64,000 bases of DNA from Rhizobium sp. G21 (GCF_014158035.1 NZ_JACFXW010000001.1:4008001-4072000), one strand, 5' to 3'. Numbered from the stretch's first letter, positions 18,206 to 27,008 are shown. Program-made: numbers and translations. Notes: generated by a model from the letters alone, not told the origin.

Positions 18206-18577
18206 ATGGCGGATTTGGTGACCGAGGTCGCGGATGCGGTGGGAATTGAAGCGGATGTGGCTTCCCAGGCGATCGGCTATATGTTGGCGTTCCTGCGCAA
18301 GGAAGGCGATGACGCTGCGGTGGAAAAAATGATCGCCGCCATTCCCGGCGCGGCTGAGCTCGCCGATGGCGCAAGCGCGGGCGGCGGCGGAATATTCGGC
18401 GCCATGCTCGGCGGCGGCATCATGGGGCTGGGTCAGAAGCTGATGAGCCTCGGCCTCGGCATGGGTGAAATTACCGCGCTGGCGAAACAAACCATGGCGG
18501 TTGCGCGTCAATACGCAGGAGACGAGACCGTCGACGCCGTAATCGCCTCGGTTCCCGGTCTTTCGCAGTTCGTCTGA
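18206..18577 (+). CDS. Small helical protein, DUF2267-like
   Basis: A 123-residue protein. The N-terminal part (VTEVADAVGIEADVASQAIGYMLAFLRKEGDDAAVEKMIAAIPGAAELA) resembles DUF2267-type helical repeats. A Gly-rich hydrophobic stretch follows (GGGGIFGAMLGGGIMGLGQKLMSLGLGMG), and it ends in a helix pair. AGGAGG precedes the ATG. The palindrome directly upstream suggests tight regulation. Function unknown. Confidence 0.65.
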   Translation: MADLVTEVADAVGIEADVASQAIGYMLAFLRKEGDDAAVEKMIAAIPGAAELADGASAGGGGIFGAMLGGGIMGLGQKLMSLGLGMGEITALAKQTMAVARQYAGDETVDAVIASVPGLSQFV

Positions 18578-18680
18578 TCCTCGGCGAGCCTGCGCGACAG
18601 GATTTCTCGCCTTGCCCCTTTTGCTGGGCGAGATATGTGCTAGAAGCAAGGCAGCCTTGCGGAAGTGGAGATTAGGTTAG

Positions 18681-19226
18681 ATGCAACTGGATGAAATGCG
18701 TTTGGAGGAGCATGCCGGCTATCTTTGCAAAACGATGTCTCGTCTGATGGCGTCTCTTCTGCAAGACCGGCTCAAAACTCTCGGCATTGCTCCGGCGCAA
18801 TTTGCGGTCATGCTCGCGATCGATCAAACCGGATCTCCGCTCCAGAAGGATATTGTCGAAGCGCTCGATCAGGAACAAGCGACGGTGGCCAACACGCTGG
18901 CGCGCATGGAGCGTGACGGCCTGGTGGTGCGAAGCCCCTATGAAAAGGACGCCCGGGTCCAGAAAGTCTCGCTCACTCCTCGTGCCAAGGAGATCTGGTC
19001 GGAAGCGCTGGAAAAGGCGACCGAGCTCAACGAATTGGCCCTTTCGGCGCTGACGCGGGAGGAGCGTGACAGCTTCATTCTGCTGATGCAGAAGGTCATC
19101 TACAAATTGCGGGCCGAAAACGGCAAGCCGCCTCAGGAATGGGAAGAGCGCTGCGGGCGCAATTTCTCGGGCTGTCCGGAAATGCTGGCGCGTGAATGCG
19201 CCGAAACCGAGGTGGAGATCGCCTGA
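18681..19226 (+). CDS. MarR family transcriptional regulator
   Basis: A 181-residue MarR protein, longer than usual by a C-terminal extension with three cysteines (EWEERCGRNFSGCPEMLARECAETEVEIA), which could bind a metal or sense oxidants; this is inference. The wing-helix region QKDIVEALDQEQATVANTLARMERDGLVVRSPYEKDARVQKVSLTPR is standard. Cys15 lies in helix 1 (HAGYLCKTMSRLM). The ATG at MQLDEMRLEEH has only a weak ribosome-binding site. It ends before a bidirectional terminator. Confidence 0.85.
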   Translation: MQLDEMRLEEHAGYLCKTMSRLMASLLQDRLKTLGIAPAQFAVMLAIDQTGSPLQKDIVEALDQEQATVANTLARMERDGLVVRSPYEKDARVQKVSLTPRAKEIWSEALEKATELNELALSALTREERDSFILLMQKVIYKLRAENGKPPQEWEERCGRNFSGCPEMLARECAETEVEIA

Positions 19227-19269
19227 GCGATCGCCCCTCTCTGCGCGGCAGGGTTCATCTCGAATGTCG

Positions 19270-19293
19270 AAAGGCCGGCTTGGACCGGCCTTT
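19270..19293. terminator. Bidirectional terminator between marR and the convergent small gene
   Basis: AAAGGCCGG-cttgga-CCGGCCTTT is a perfect 9-base stem with short T runs on both strands, between two convergent genes. Confidence 0.75.
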
Positions 19294-19307
19294 CTCATAG
19301 ATGCGGC

Positions 19308-19734
19308 TTATTCGGCGTCGCTGTCCATGTCGGCGTCGCTATCGTCGGCGGTCGACGCCGGCGCCTTTTTCATTGCGTCGGACTGGGCCGCATCCGCCTT
19401 GGCCGGTTTCGGCCGCATGACGCGAACGACGTCCTTGCTGAGCACCGTGCCGATTTCGGCTTTGCCGGTCTTCTTGTCGACGACGCAGAGAGCCGCGCCG
19501 CGGGCCTTTTCCGCTTTCAGCCGTCCATGCACGAGCGCCAGACCATAGGTTTCGCTGCCGGTAGGATCGACCACCACTTCGACGCGGCGGAATTCGGCCT
19601 TGGCGGCCTCGGCGCATTTCGTCTTCACGTCTTCGTTGAATTTCGCCCAGGCGTCCGGCGAGGAGGCGGAGGCCGTCAAGGGGCGCCGCCAGCATGGCGG
19701 CCGCGGCCAGGACGAGGATGTTACGGGATGGCAT
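19308..19734 (-). pseudogene. Small exported protein, frameshifted after the signal peptide
   Basis: The start MPSRNILVLAAAAMLAAP is a signal peptide in one frame. The mature part SSPDAWAKFNEDVKTKCAEAAKAEFRRVEVVVDPTGSETYGLALVHGRLK to the acidic tail is in another. One extra base in the G4 run (19680-19683 on the plus strand) explains the change, and correcting it gives 141 residues with LTASAS after the signal. Two cysteines (TKCAEA, ALCVVD) could form a disulfide in the periplasm. It looks like a conserved rhizobial hypothetical protein; function unknown. Confidence 0.6.
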
Positions 19735-19914
19735 CGAGATGTCTCCAGTTGATTTTCTGACGGTGACACACCGCCCGAAGCGACAATGCTTTCGTATTGA
19801 GGCGGTTTCGTGGGCGGGAAATTATTCTGGGCGAGCGGTTGCCATCAGCCGTGCTCAAACCTATGTTCCCAACGGGTTTTCAACCTTCCACAAGGAATAA
19901 CAGGAGAGACCGCC

Positions 19915-20517
19915 ATGGCGTTCGAATTGCCGCCGCTTCCCTATGATTACGAAGCTCTCGCGCCCTTCATGTCGAAGGAAACGCTGGAATATCATCACGA
20001 CAAGCATCACATGGCTTACGTGACCAACGGCAACAAGCTCGCCGAAGAAGCCGGCATGGCCGGTCTCTCGCTCGAAGAGATCGTCGTGCAGTCCTACGGC
20101 AAGAATGCCGGCCTGTTCAACAATGCCGGCCAGCATTACAACCACATCCACTTCTGGAAGTGGATGAAGAAGGACGGCGGCGGCAAGAGCCTGCCGGGCG
20201 CTCTCGAAGCCGCGATCAATTCCGACCTCGGCGGCTACGACAAGTTCCGCTCCGATTTCATCGCCGCCGGCACCACGCAGTTCGGCTCCGGCTGGGCCTG
20301 GCTCTCGGTCAAGGACGGCAAGCTGGAAATCTCCAAGACCCCGAACGGCGAGAACCCGCTCGTGCATGGCGCCAAGCCGATCCTCGGCGTCGACGTCTGG
20401 GAGCACTCCTACTATATCGACTACCGCAACGCCCGTCCGAAATATCTCGAAGCCTTCGTCGACAGCCTGATCAACTGGGATTACGTGCTGGAAATGTACG
20501 AAGCCGCCGCCAAGTAA
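19915..20517 (+). CDS. sodB: Superoxide dismutase, iron-type (Fe/Mn family)
   Basis: A complete 200-residue Fe/Mn superoxide dismutase. The metal ligands are His27 (EYHHDKHH), His77 (QHYNHIHFW), Asp160 and His164 (DVWEHSYY). Gln73, four residues before His77, is the position of the iron-type active-site glutamine, which favours Fe or cambialistic use. The family block GSGWAWL is intact. No signal peptide, so cytoplasmic. The ATG follows AGGAGAG; the upstream open frame is not protein-like. A strong terminator follows the stop codon. Confidence 0.95.
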   Translation: MAFELPPLPYDYEALAPFMSKETLEYHHDKHHMAYVTNGNKLAEEAGMAGLSLEEIVVQSYGKNAGLFNNAGQHYNHIHFWKWMKKDGGGKSLPGALEAAINSDLGGYDKFRSDFIAAGTTQFGSGWAWLSVKDGKLEISKTPNGENPLVHGAKPILGVDVWEHSYYIDYRNARPKYLEAFVDSLINWDYVLEMYEAAAK

Positions 20518-20534
20518 GGCGAGACGTTTTTAAG

Positions 20535-20567
20535 AAAATCCCCGCCGGCGCCGCCAGCGGGGATTTT
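20535..20567 (+). terminator. Rho-independent terminator after sodB
   Basis: AAAATCCCCGC pairs perfectly with GCGGGGATTTT across an 11-base loop, and a fifth T follows. It begins 17 bases after the sodB stop. Confidence 0.85.
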
Positions 20568-20776
20568 TGTATTTGTGAACAAAGTGTTTACAAGCCGAAG
20601 ACAATATACGTTGCGCGCGCCGCCTCGCGGGAATCGCCCTGTCAATGGGCGCTTACCTCCGGCGACTTCACAAAAAAATCATTTTGTTTCACGACCAATC
20701 CATCCGACTGCTTTTTCGTCGGCGCCGCTCGCGCGCCGGCGCGATCGGGTTGAGATCACACTCCAGGAGAAGACGC

Positions 20777-21214
20777 ATGCTCAGGAAATTCGTCGCCGTT
20801 TCGGCGCTCTGTCTCATCTCCGCCGCCACGGCCGTTTCGGCCGCCGGTTTCGGCGAAGAACGCGAACATACGATGGAAAAGATCGGCGGCGCGATGGCGA
20901 CGCTCGGCAAGGTCGCCAAGGGCGAGAGCGCTTATGACGCCGAAGCGGTGAAGGGCGCGCTGACCACCATCAACACCTCGATCACCCATTTCAAGACGCT
21001 GTTCCCGGCGGGATCGGAAAACGATTCCAAGGAAGCCAGCCCGGCGATCTGGACCAACAAGGCCGATTTCGACGCGCATGCCGACAAGCTCGCCGCCGAC
21101 AGCGCGACGCTCCTGGCGCAGCTTCCGGCCGACCAAGCTGGCGTCGGCGCGGCCATGGGAATGCTCGGCAAGGATTGCGGCGCCTGCCATCAGTCCTATC
21201 GCCTGAAAAAGTAA
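20777..21214 (+). CDS. Cytochrome c' (c-prime)
   Basis: A 145-residue periplasmic cytochrome of the four-helix c' type. A signal peptide (to VSAAG) is followed by the helical body. The haem site CGACH lies at the far C-terminus (Cys134, Cys137, His138) before QSYRLKK, the arrangement diagnostic for cytochrome c'. These proteins bind NO and CO and protect against nitrosative stress in some bacteria. The gene for a two-haem cytochrome follows 60 bases downstream, suggesting an electron-transfer pair. The ATG is preceded by CAGGAGAAG. Confidence 0.92.
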   Translation: MLRKFVAVSALCLISAATAVSAAGFGEEREHTMEKIGGAMATLGKVAKGESAYDAEAVKGALTTINTSITHFKTLFPAGSENDSKEASPAIWTNKADFDAHADKLAADSATLLAQLPADQAGVGAAMGMLGKDCGACHQSYRLKK

Positions 21215-21274
21215 GGCCCGACCGGGCCGTCGCCGCCGGCCGAAGCGCCGGCGGCTTTCCCATGGAGACGACAT

Positions 21275-22186
21275 ATGGCGAAGCGCGCAGTCAAGATTCT
21301 GGCGGGCTTGATCGGGCTCGGCGCGATCGGCGCGGGCGCATTCCTGTTCATCACGCGGCCGCAGCCGTGGCCGGCGGAGCATTGGGCCCAGGCCGGCGCG
21401 GGCGACCCCGCACGCGGCGCGATCGTCTTTTCCATGGGCGGCTGCGTGAGCTGCCACGCGGCGCCGGGTTCCCAAGGCGAGGCCAAGCTGACGCTCGCGG
21501 GCGGATTGGCGCTCAAGAGCCCGTTCGGAACCTTCCATGTTCCCAATATCTCACCGGACGAGAAGGCCGGCATCGGCGACTGGACGCTGGCTCAATTCGG
21601 CGACGCCATGACGCGCGGGGTGGGGCCGGGCGGAGAGCATCTTTACCCCTCTTTCCCTTACGGCTCCTATAGCCGCATGAGCGTTCAGGACGTCGCGGAT
21701 CTCTTCGCGTATCTGAAGACGCTGCCGAAGAGCGACCATGTCGCGCCGCCGCATGAACTCGGCTTTCCCTTCAATATCCGGCTGGCTTTGGGCGGCTGGA
21801 AGTTTCTCTATCTCGACGACGCGCCGCGGGTTGAACTCGCAGGCGCCGACGACAAGGTCAAACGCGGCCAGTATATCGTCGAAGGCCCCGGCCATTGCGG
21901 CGAATGCCATACGCCGCGCGATGCGCTGGGCGGATTCACGTCGGGGCAGTGGCTGGCCGGGGCCCCCAATCCCGAAGGCGAGGGGCGTATTCCCAACATC
22001 ACGCCCGGCGGCGACATCGGCCAATGGTCCGAAGCCGATATCGTGACCTATCTGCAGACTGGCTTTACGCCTGAATATGATTCGGTCGGCGGCAGCATGG
22101 TCGAGGTGCAGCAGAACATGGCGAAGCTGCCGCAGGCGGATGTTGAGGCGATCGCGGCCTATCTGAAAGCTGTTCCCGCCCGCTGA
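21275..22186 (+). CDS. Membrane-anchored dihaem cytochrome c
   Basis: A 303-residue protein. An uncleaved N-terminal helix (residues 6-26) anchors it to the membrane facing the periplasm. Two class-I cytochrome domains follow, with haem motifs CVSCH (57-61) and CGECH (208-212). The PNISPDE and PNITPGG stretches are the loops that carry the distal ligand region, as in the cytochrome subunits of alcohol and sorbitol dehydrogenases. No dehydrogenase gene is nearby; cytochrome c' is immediately upstream. Convergent with the next gene at 9 bases. Confidence 0.9.
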   Translation: MAKRAVKILAGLIGLGAIGAGAFLFITRPQPWPAEHWAQAGAGDPARGAIVFSMGGCVSCHAAPGSQGEAKLTLAGGLALKSPFGTFHVPNISPDEKAGIGDWTLAQFGDAMTRGVGPGGEHLYPSFPYGSYSRMSVQDVADLFAYLKTLPKSDHVAPPHELGFPFNIRLALGGWKFLYLDDAPRVELAGADDKVKRGQYIVEGPGHCGECHTPRDALGGFTSGQWLAGAPNPEGEGRIPNITPGGDIGQWSEADIVTYLQTGFTPEYDSVGGSMVEVQQNMAKLPQADVEAIAAYLKAVPAR

Positions 22187-22195
22187 TGGTCCTCT

Positions 22196-23317
22196 CTACT
22201 GCGTCAGCCGCAGCATGGTCTTGGATGAACTTTCACCGATCGACTGGAATGCGGCGACCAGCGCGCCTGCGGTGTCGGCGGTGAAATAGGTGTCGGTGCT
22301 CGTTGCGCATTTTCTGAGCAGCGACTGACCTTTCGGCGGCGCCATCAGCGCGATCGTATAGATCACCACGCCCTCCGCTTTGGCTTTGTCGCAATATTGT
22401 TTGGTGGCGGTGTCGTCGGAGCCGTTGTTGTTGTCGCCGTCGGTCATGAAGACGATATAGCGCGAGGGATTGCCGCCGTTCTTCTGCTTGTGGATGGTTG
22501 CTTCCGTCGTGGCTGTGACGCTCGAATAGGCTTTGGCGAAAGCATCCGTGGAGGATGTGTTGCCGTCCGCCTCCAGCGCGTTGACGAAGCTCAGCGTGGC
22601 GGCCGTTCCCCATGCGAGGTTGGAATAGCCGCGCAGCTGCGAGTCATAGGAAGCGGCGCCGATGCGGACATATTTATTCTCGGGGTCCACCGTGTCGAGC
22701 TGTGTGGTCAAGCTGGCGACCGCGAGCTTCAGCGCGGCGATCTTCGAGTAGGTCAATGTGCATTGGTAAGACCACCAGCCCAGATAGCAGGTCGTGGTGT
22801 AGGTCGAATCCGTGTCCTCTCTCATCGATCCGGACTTGTCGAGGACGAGATAGAGCGACAGTGGGCTCTTTGTCGTCACTGCGGTTCCGCCGAGCACCGC
22901 GCTGACGGCGGCGACATTCACCCTGTCGATGCTGGCGATCTTGAGGAAACTCGTGGGCACGCCGCCGCGCACGGTGGCTTTGATCGTCGACGACGACATG
23001 TCGAGATTGATGTCGCCCACCGACAGGCTGTAGGCGGAGGCGCTGCCCTGCAGCACCGTCATCCAGTTGATCACCGACGCCTTCAATTGGGCCTCGTTCT
23101 TCGTGTCGATGTCTTTCACCGCGGCGATCAAGGCCGCGTCGAGATCGTTTTGGAGCTTCGTCTTGACGTTGAGGGCGCGCACGTAATCGAGGCTGCAGCC
23201 GACTGCGACCAGCAATGGCGTCAGGATGAGCGCGAAAGCCAGCGCGATGTTGCCGCTCTTGTTCGCAAGAAGCCGCGCCAGCCGGGCGTGGATGCGGTGA
23301 AGACTGTCTATCCGCAT
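22196..23317 (-). CDS. Tad-like pilus assembly protein with VWA domain (TadG type)
   Basis: A 373-residue protein. Residues 20-45 (SGNIALAFALILTPLLVAVGCSLDY) form the TadE/TadG-type N-terminal membrane segment. A von Willebrand A domain begins near residue 152, with the metal-site motif DKSGS (Asp160-Ser164), and FMTDGDNNNG supplies the third metal-site loop. Such proteins export or assemble with Flp pili or the envelope. No other tad genes are nearby, so it is an orphan. Start chosen at MRIDSLHRIH, where the protein-like sequence begins; the ribosome-binding site is weak and the region upstream is A+T-rich. Confidence 0.85.
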   Translation of the reverse strand: MRIDSLHRIHARLARLLANKSGNIALAFALILTPLLVAVGCSLDYVRALNVKTKLQNDLDAALIAAVKDIDTKNEAQLKASVINWMTVLQGSASAYSLSVGDINLDMSSSTIKATVRGGVPTSFLKIASIDRVNVAAVSAVLGGTAVTTKSPLSLYLVLDKSGSMREDTDSTYTTTCYLGWWSYQCTLTYSKIAALKLAVASLTTQLDTVDPENKYVRIGAASYDSQLRGYSNLAWGTAATLSFVNALEADGNTSSTDAFAKAYSSVTATTEATIHKQKNGGNPSRYIVFMTDGDNNNGSDDTATKQYCDKAKAEGVVIYTIALMAPPKGQSLLRKCATSTDTYFTADTAGALVAAFQSIGESSSKTMLRLTQ

Positions 23318-23433
23318 GAATATCTCTAAATTATAAATTGCTACTGAATTATTATACAACCTGATTCTATAATAAAGACTTAAAATTATAAATCTATAAA
23401 TATCTGTGCCCGATCGGGCTTTTCGAAATGCAA

Positions 23434-23455
23434 AACGGGCCGTCGCCGGCCCGTT
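23434..23455 (-). terminator. Terminator of the oligopeptidase B gene
   Basis: Read on the minus strand, AACGGGCC-ggcgac-GGCCCGTT is a perfect stem followed by TT, 25 bases after the ptrB stop codon. Confidence 0.7.
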
Positions 23456-23480
23456 CGTCTGTCGCTTGCTCGGGCCCCGA

Positions 23481-25577
23481 TCAGGCCTTGCCAATGACTT
23501 TCAGCGCGAAGGCGTATTCATAGGCGACTTCCTCCAGCCGCTGGAAACGGCCCGACGCGCCGCCATGGCCCGCGCCCATATTGGTCTTCAGCAGCACCGG
23601 ATTGTTGGATGTCGTGTGCTCGCGCAGCTTGGCCACCCACTTGGTCGGCTCCCAATAGGTGACGCGCGGGTCTGTCAGGCCCGACAGCGCCAGGATCGGC
23701 GGATAGGCTTTTGCGCCGACATTGTCATAGGGCGAATAGGAGGCGATGTAGTCATATTCCTCCCTGCTGTCGATCGGGTTGCCCCATTCCGGCCATTCCG
23801 GCGGCGTGAGCGGCAGCGTGTCGTCGAGCATGGTGTTGAGCACATCGACGAAGGGCACGGCGGCGATGACGCCCGCAAACATTTCCGGCGCCATATTGGC
23901 GATCGCGCCCATCAGCATGCCGCCGGCGGAGCCGCCTTCGGCGACGATGCGGTCGAAGGACGTATATTGCTGGCGCACCAGGTAATCGGCGGCGGCGATG
24001 AAATCGGAGAAGGTGTTCCTCTTGTTCTCCATCTTGCCGTTTTCATACCAGGCGAAGCCCTTGTCCTTGCCGCCGCGCACATGGGCGATGGCGTAGACGA
24101 AGCCGCGATTGACCAGCGACAGGCAGTTGGTGTTGAACGAGGCGGGGATGGAAATGCCATAGGCGCCATAGCCGTAGAGCAGGCAGGGCGCGCCGCCGTC
24201 GAGCTTGGTGTTCTTGCGGTAGAGAAGCGTCACCGGCACCTTCTCGCCGTCCGCGGTGGGCGCAAAAACCCGGCGGGTGACGTAATCGTCGATCTTGTGG
24301 CCCGAGGGCACTTCCTGGGTCTTGAGCAGCACCCGTTCGCGGGTCTTGAGATTATAGTCGAACAGCTGCGACGGCGTGGTCATCGAGGAATAGGAGAAGC
24401 GGATCCAGTCCGTGTCGTATTCCATCGCGCCGATCAGGCCGAGCGAATAGGCTTCCTCGGCGAAGGCGATCGAGTGATCCTCGCCGGTGACGCGGTCGCG
24501 GATCATGATGCGCGGCAGGCCCTCATGCCGCTCCATCCAGACGAGATGGCCCTTGTAGGCCTCGACGGACAGGATCAGCGTGCCGGGGCGATGGGCTACG
24601 ACTTCCGTCCAGTTCTCCTTGCCGGGCGCGTTCACTGGCGCCTGCATGATCTTGAAATCCTTGGCGTCGCCGTCATTGGTGAGGATATAGAAGACGTCGC
24701 CGCCTTCGCTCATCGAATATTCGATGCCTTCCACGCGCTCGGCCACCAGCATGGGCTCGGCGGTGAGGTTCTTCGTCGACAGAAGGCGATATTCAGAGGT
24801 CTCGTGATCGTGGATATCGATGAAGATGAAATCCTCGAGCATGGAGCCGCCGACGCCCATGAAGAAGCCGGGATCGCTTTCCTCGTAGACGAGACGGTCC
24901 GACGACTGCGGCTGGCCGAGAATGTGGTGGAAGACCTTGGACGGACGGTGGTTTTCGTCGAGCCGCGTATAGAAGAAGCTCTTGCCGTCCGGCGCCCAGA
25001 CGCCGCCGCCGCCGGTGTTCTCCAGGAGATCGGCGAGATCCTTGCCGGTCTTGAAATCGCGGATCTTCAGGGTGAAATATTCCGAGCCCTTGTCGTCGAA
25101 ACCCCAGATGCCCTTGTCGTGGCCGGGGGCGTGGTCGAGGCCGGAAAAGCGGCAATAGGCCTTGCCCTCGGCTTCGCGGTCGCCGTTAAGCAGGATTTCC
25201 TTCAGCCCGTCCTTGTCGCGCTTGGTGCGGAAGTAATGGGCGTGCTCGCCGCCCTTCACATAGAGCGTGCCATAGGCGAAGGGGCCGTCCTTCATCGGCA
25301 CCGATGAATCGTCTTCCTTGATGCGCGCCTTCATTTCGTCGAACAGCTTCTTGCGCAGATCCGCCGTGTCGGCCATGGCCGCGTCCTGATAGGCGTTTTC
25401 GGCTTCGAGATAGGCGCGGATCTCCGGATCGAGGATCGAGGTGTCCTTGAACATCGACTGCCAATTGTCCGCCCTCAGCCAGGCATAGTCATCCGTCCGC
25501 GTGACGCCGTGCCTGGTGTCGGTCACGGGCTTCTTCGCGGCTCTGGGCGGTTCCGGCAGATTTTTGAAGGCGGGCAA
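23481..25577 (-). CDS. ptrB: Oligopeptidase B (S9A serine peptidase)
   Basis: A 698-residue cytoplasmic peptidase that cleaves peptides after Arg/Lys. The N-terminal half (WLRADNWQSMFKD, then SSVPMKDGPFAYG) is the beta-propeller that admits only small peptides. The catalytic domain has the Ser in EGGSAGGML, the Asp near GLTDPRVTYWEP and the His in NMGAGHGGASGRF. Length matches the family. It stands alone with its own terminator, and an A+T-rich stretch lies between it and the Tad-like gene. Confidence 0.95.
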   Translation of the reverse strand: MPAFKNLPEPPRAAKKPVTDTRHGVTRTDDYAWLRADNWQSMFKDTSILDPEIRAYLEAENAYQDAAMADTADLRKKLFDEMKARIKEDDSSVPMKDGPFAYGTLYVKGGEHAHYFRTKRDKDGLKEILLNGDREAEGKAYCRFSGLDHAPGHDKGIWGFDDKGSEYFTLKIRDFKTGKDLADLLENTGGGGVWAPDGKSFFYTRLDENHRPSKVFHHILGQPQSSDRLVYEESDPGFFMGVGGSMLEDFIFIDIHDHETSEYRLLSTKNLTAEPMLVAERVEGIEYSMSEGGDVFYILTNDGDAKDFKIMQAPVNAPGKENWTEVVAHRPGTLILSVEAYKGHLVWMERHEGLPRIMIRDRVTGEDHSIAFAEEAYSLGLIGAMEYDTDWIRFSYSSMTTPSQLFDYNLKTRERVLLKTQEVPSGHKIDDYVTRRVFAPTADGEKVPVTLLYRKNTKLDGGAPCLLYGYGAYGISIPASFNTNCLSLVNRGFVYAIAHVRGGKDKGFAWYENGKMENKRNTFSDFIAAADYLVRQQYTSFDRIVAEGGSAGGMLMGAIANMAPEMFAGVIAAVPFVDVLNTMLDDTLPLTPPEWPEWGNPIDSREEYDYIASYSPYDNVGAKAYPPILALSGLTDPRVTYWEPTKWVAKLREHTTSNNPVLLKTNMGAGHGGASGRFQRLEEVAYEYAFALKVIGKA

Positions 25578-25699
25578 GGCACACTCTCTTTTTGAATTAA
25601 CCGATTGTTTGAATCGTTCGGGTCAGAGATAAAGCCGCGCGCTCCCGACTTCAAGCGCGAGGCTGCCGACGCGACCAGAGGCGAAGAGGAATGATGGAT

Positions 25700-26509
25700 A
25701 TGTCGACTTCGATGGCGCGGGCTTTCCTGGCGCTGGCGCTCCTGGCAGCCCAGCCCGCTCTGGCCGGAACGCCGGAGGACGCGACGCCGCCGGTCAAGCC
25801 GCTTTCCGCCATCGCCGCCAAGCCCGCGAACATTCACGGCCCGCGTCTTCTCGAGCCGAAACTGGTGATGTCGAAGATCCCCGGCGAGGGGCCGGCGGTG
25901 GCGCTGACTTTCGACGCCTGCATGGGCCAGACCGACGCGCGCATCCTCGACATGCTGATCGACAACCAGATCCCCGCCACGATCTTCGTGACCGCCCGTT
26001 GGCTGAAGCGCAATCCGGAGCCGCTTGCGCGGATGCTGGCCCATCCCGATCTGTTCGAAATCGAAAACCATGGCGAAAACCATGTGCCGGCGGTCGACCG
26101 GCCCGTCAGCATCTATGGCATCGCCGCCGCCGGCTCGCCCGAAGCCGTGGCGCGCGAGGTCGAGGTAGGGGCAGACGCGATCACGCTCGCGACCGGGAAG
26201 CGCCCGACCTGGTTTCGCGGCGCGACCGCCAAATACACCAAGACATCCATCCAGCAGATCCAGACCATGGGTTTCGAGATCGCCGGTTATTCCATCAATG
26301 GCGACGGCGGCTCGCTGCTCGGCGCCTCCGTCACCGCCAAGCATTTCGCCTCGGCCCGCGACGGCGACGTGATCATCGCCCATATCAACCAGCCGAGCCA
26401 TGCGGCGGGCGAGGGCGTGGTCAAGGGTGTGCTGGCGCTGAAGGCCAAAGGCTACCGTTTTCTGCTGCTGCGCGACAGGCAGGAGACGCTGACCGCCAAG
26501 GGGTTTTGA
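25700..26509 (+). CDS. Exported polysaccharide deacetylase (NodB-homology)
   Basis: About 269 residues with a signal peptide (ending QPALA). The NodB-type core shows VALTFDACMGQTDARILDML, where TFDAC replaces the usual TFDDG, and ENHGENH, the metal-binding histidine block. A further motif is PTWFRGATAKYTKT, and IIAHINQPSHAAGEG near the end supplies the last catalytic histidine. The substrate is probably a peptidoglycan- or chitin-like amino sugar polymer in the periplasm. The AGAGGA site is spaced best for the ATG at 25700; two in-frame ATGs lie 6 and 9 bases earlier. Confidence 0.85.
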   Translation: MSTSMARAFLALALLAAQPALAGTPEDATPPVKPLSAIAAKPANIHGPRLLEPKLVMSKIPGEGPAVALTFDACMGQTDARILDMLIDNQIPATIFVTARWLKRNPEPLARMLAHPDLFEIENHGENHVPAVDRPVSIYGIAAAGSPEAVAREVEVGADAITLATGKRPTWFRGATAKYTKTSIQQIQTMGFEIAGYSINGDGGSLLGASVTAKHFASARDGDVIIAHINQPSHAAGEGVVKGVLALKAKGYRFLLLRDRQETLTAKGF

Positions 26510-26555
26510 TCCCGGGGCGCGGCACGGGACCTATTCACACCCGAGCGTGCGGCGA

Positions 26556-26969
26556 TCAGAAATCGCAGAATCCCGCGTCGATGCCGACCCCGTCGTCCCA
26601 GAGAATGCGCGCCTGGCAGCTCTCGCTGTCTCGCGGAACAATCGGTCCGAAGCACTCCGTGCGTTCTTCCGACGCGTAGAGCTCCACCATCCACTTATGT
26701 CCGATATAGGTATTGTAGCTGGCCGTTTCCCCGGGCTGGACGAGACCGTACTCTTTCAGGAAACCATCGAAATCAATCCAGAAGACCCTGAAGGCATAAG
26801 GGGTCTCGTTGTGAAAGTTGATCCCTGTCGCCTGTTCGGAGGCGGGCGACGGGTCGTGGGCCTCCTCGCAGGCCGCAGCCCGCGCCGCGGTTGCTGCCAA
26901 CGGCGCAATGCTGGAAAGACTTGCAGCCGTCATCCATGCGATGGACATCGCTTTTGAAAAAGCGCTCAT
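26556..26969 (-). CDS. Exported VHL-beta-domain protein
   Basis: A 137-residue protein. A signal peptide of about 33 residues is followed by a stretch with the full pattern of the pVHL beta domain: INFHNETPYAFRVFWIDFDG, then EYGLVQPGE, then NTYIGHKWM (residues 50-94). Human pVHL has VWLNFDG, then Y...PPG, then YRGHLWL at the matching spacing. The C-terminal part with three cysteines (ECFGP, ESCQ, GFCDF) is not VHL-like and may be disulfide-bonded. Bacterial VHL-beta proteins are known only as sporadic hypothetical proteins. It follows the HdeA-like gene in the same direction after 39 bases. Confidence 0.8.
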   Translation of the reverse strand: MSAFSKAMSIAWMTAASLSSIAPLAATAARAAACEEAHDPSPASEQATGINFHNETPYAFRVFWIDFDGFLKEYGLVQPGETASYNTYIGHKWMVELYASEERTECFGPIVPRDSESCQARILWDDGVGIDAGFCDF

Positions 26970-27008
26970 GCTTCACCTGTCGTGCGGTCGACGCCGAGAT
27001 TTGTTGAA

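Noticed and set aside
23406-25307. Long open frame antisense to ptrB
   Set aside because: Mirror of the ptrB codon pattern in high-GC DNA; Arg/Gly/His-rich with no motifs, while the opposite strand encodes a complete S9A peptidase.
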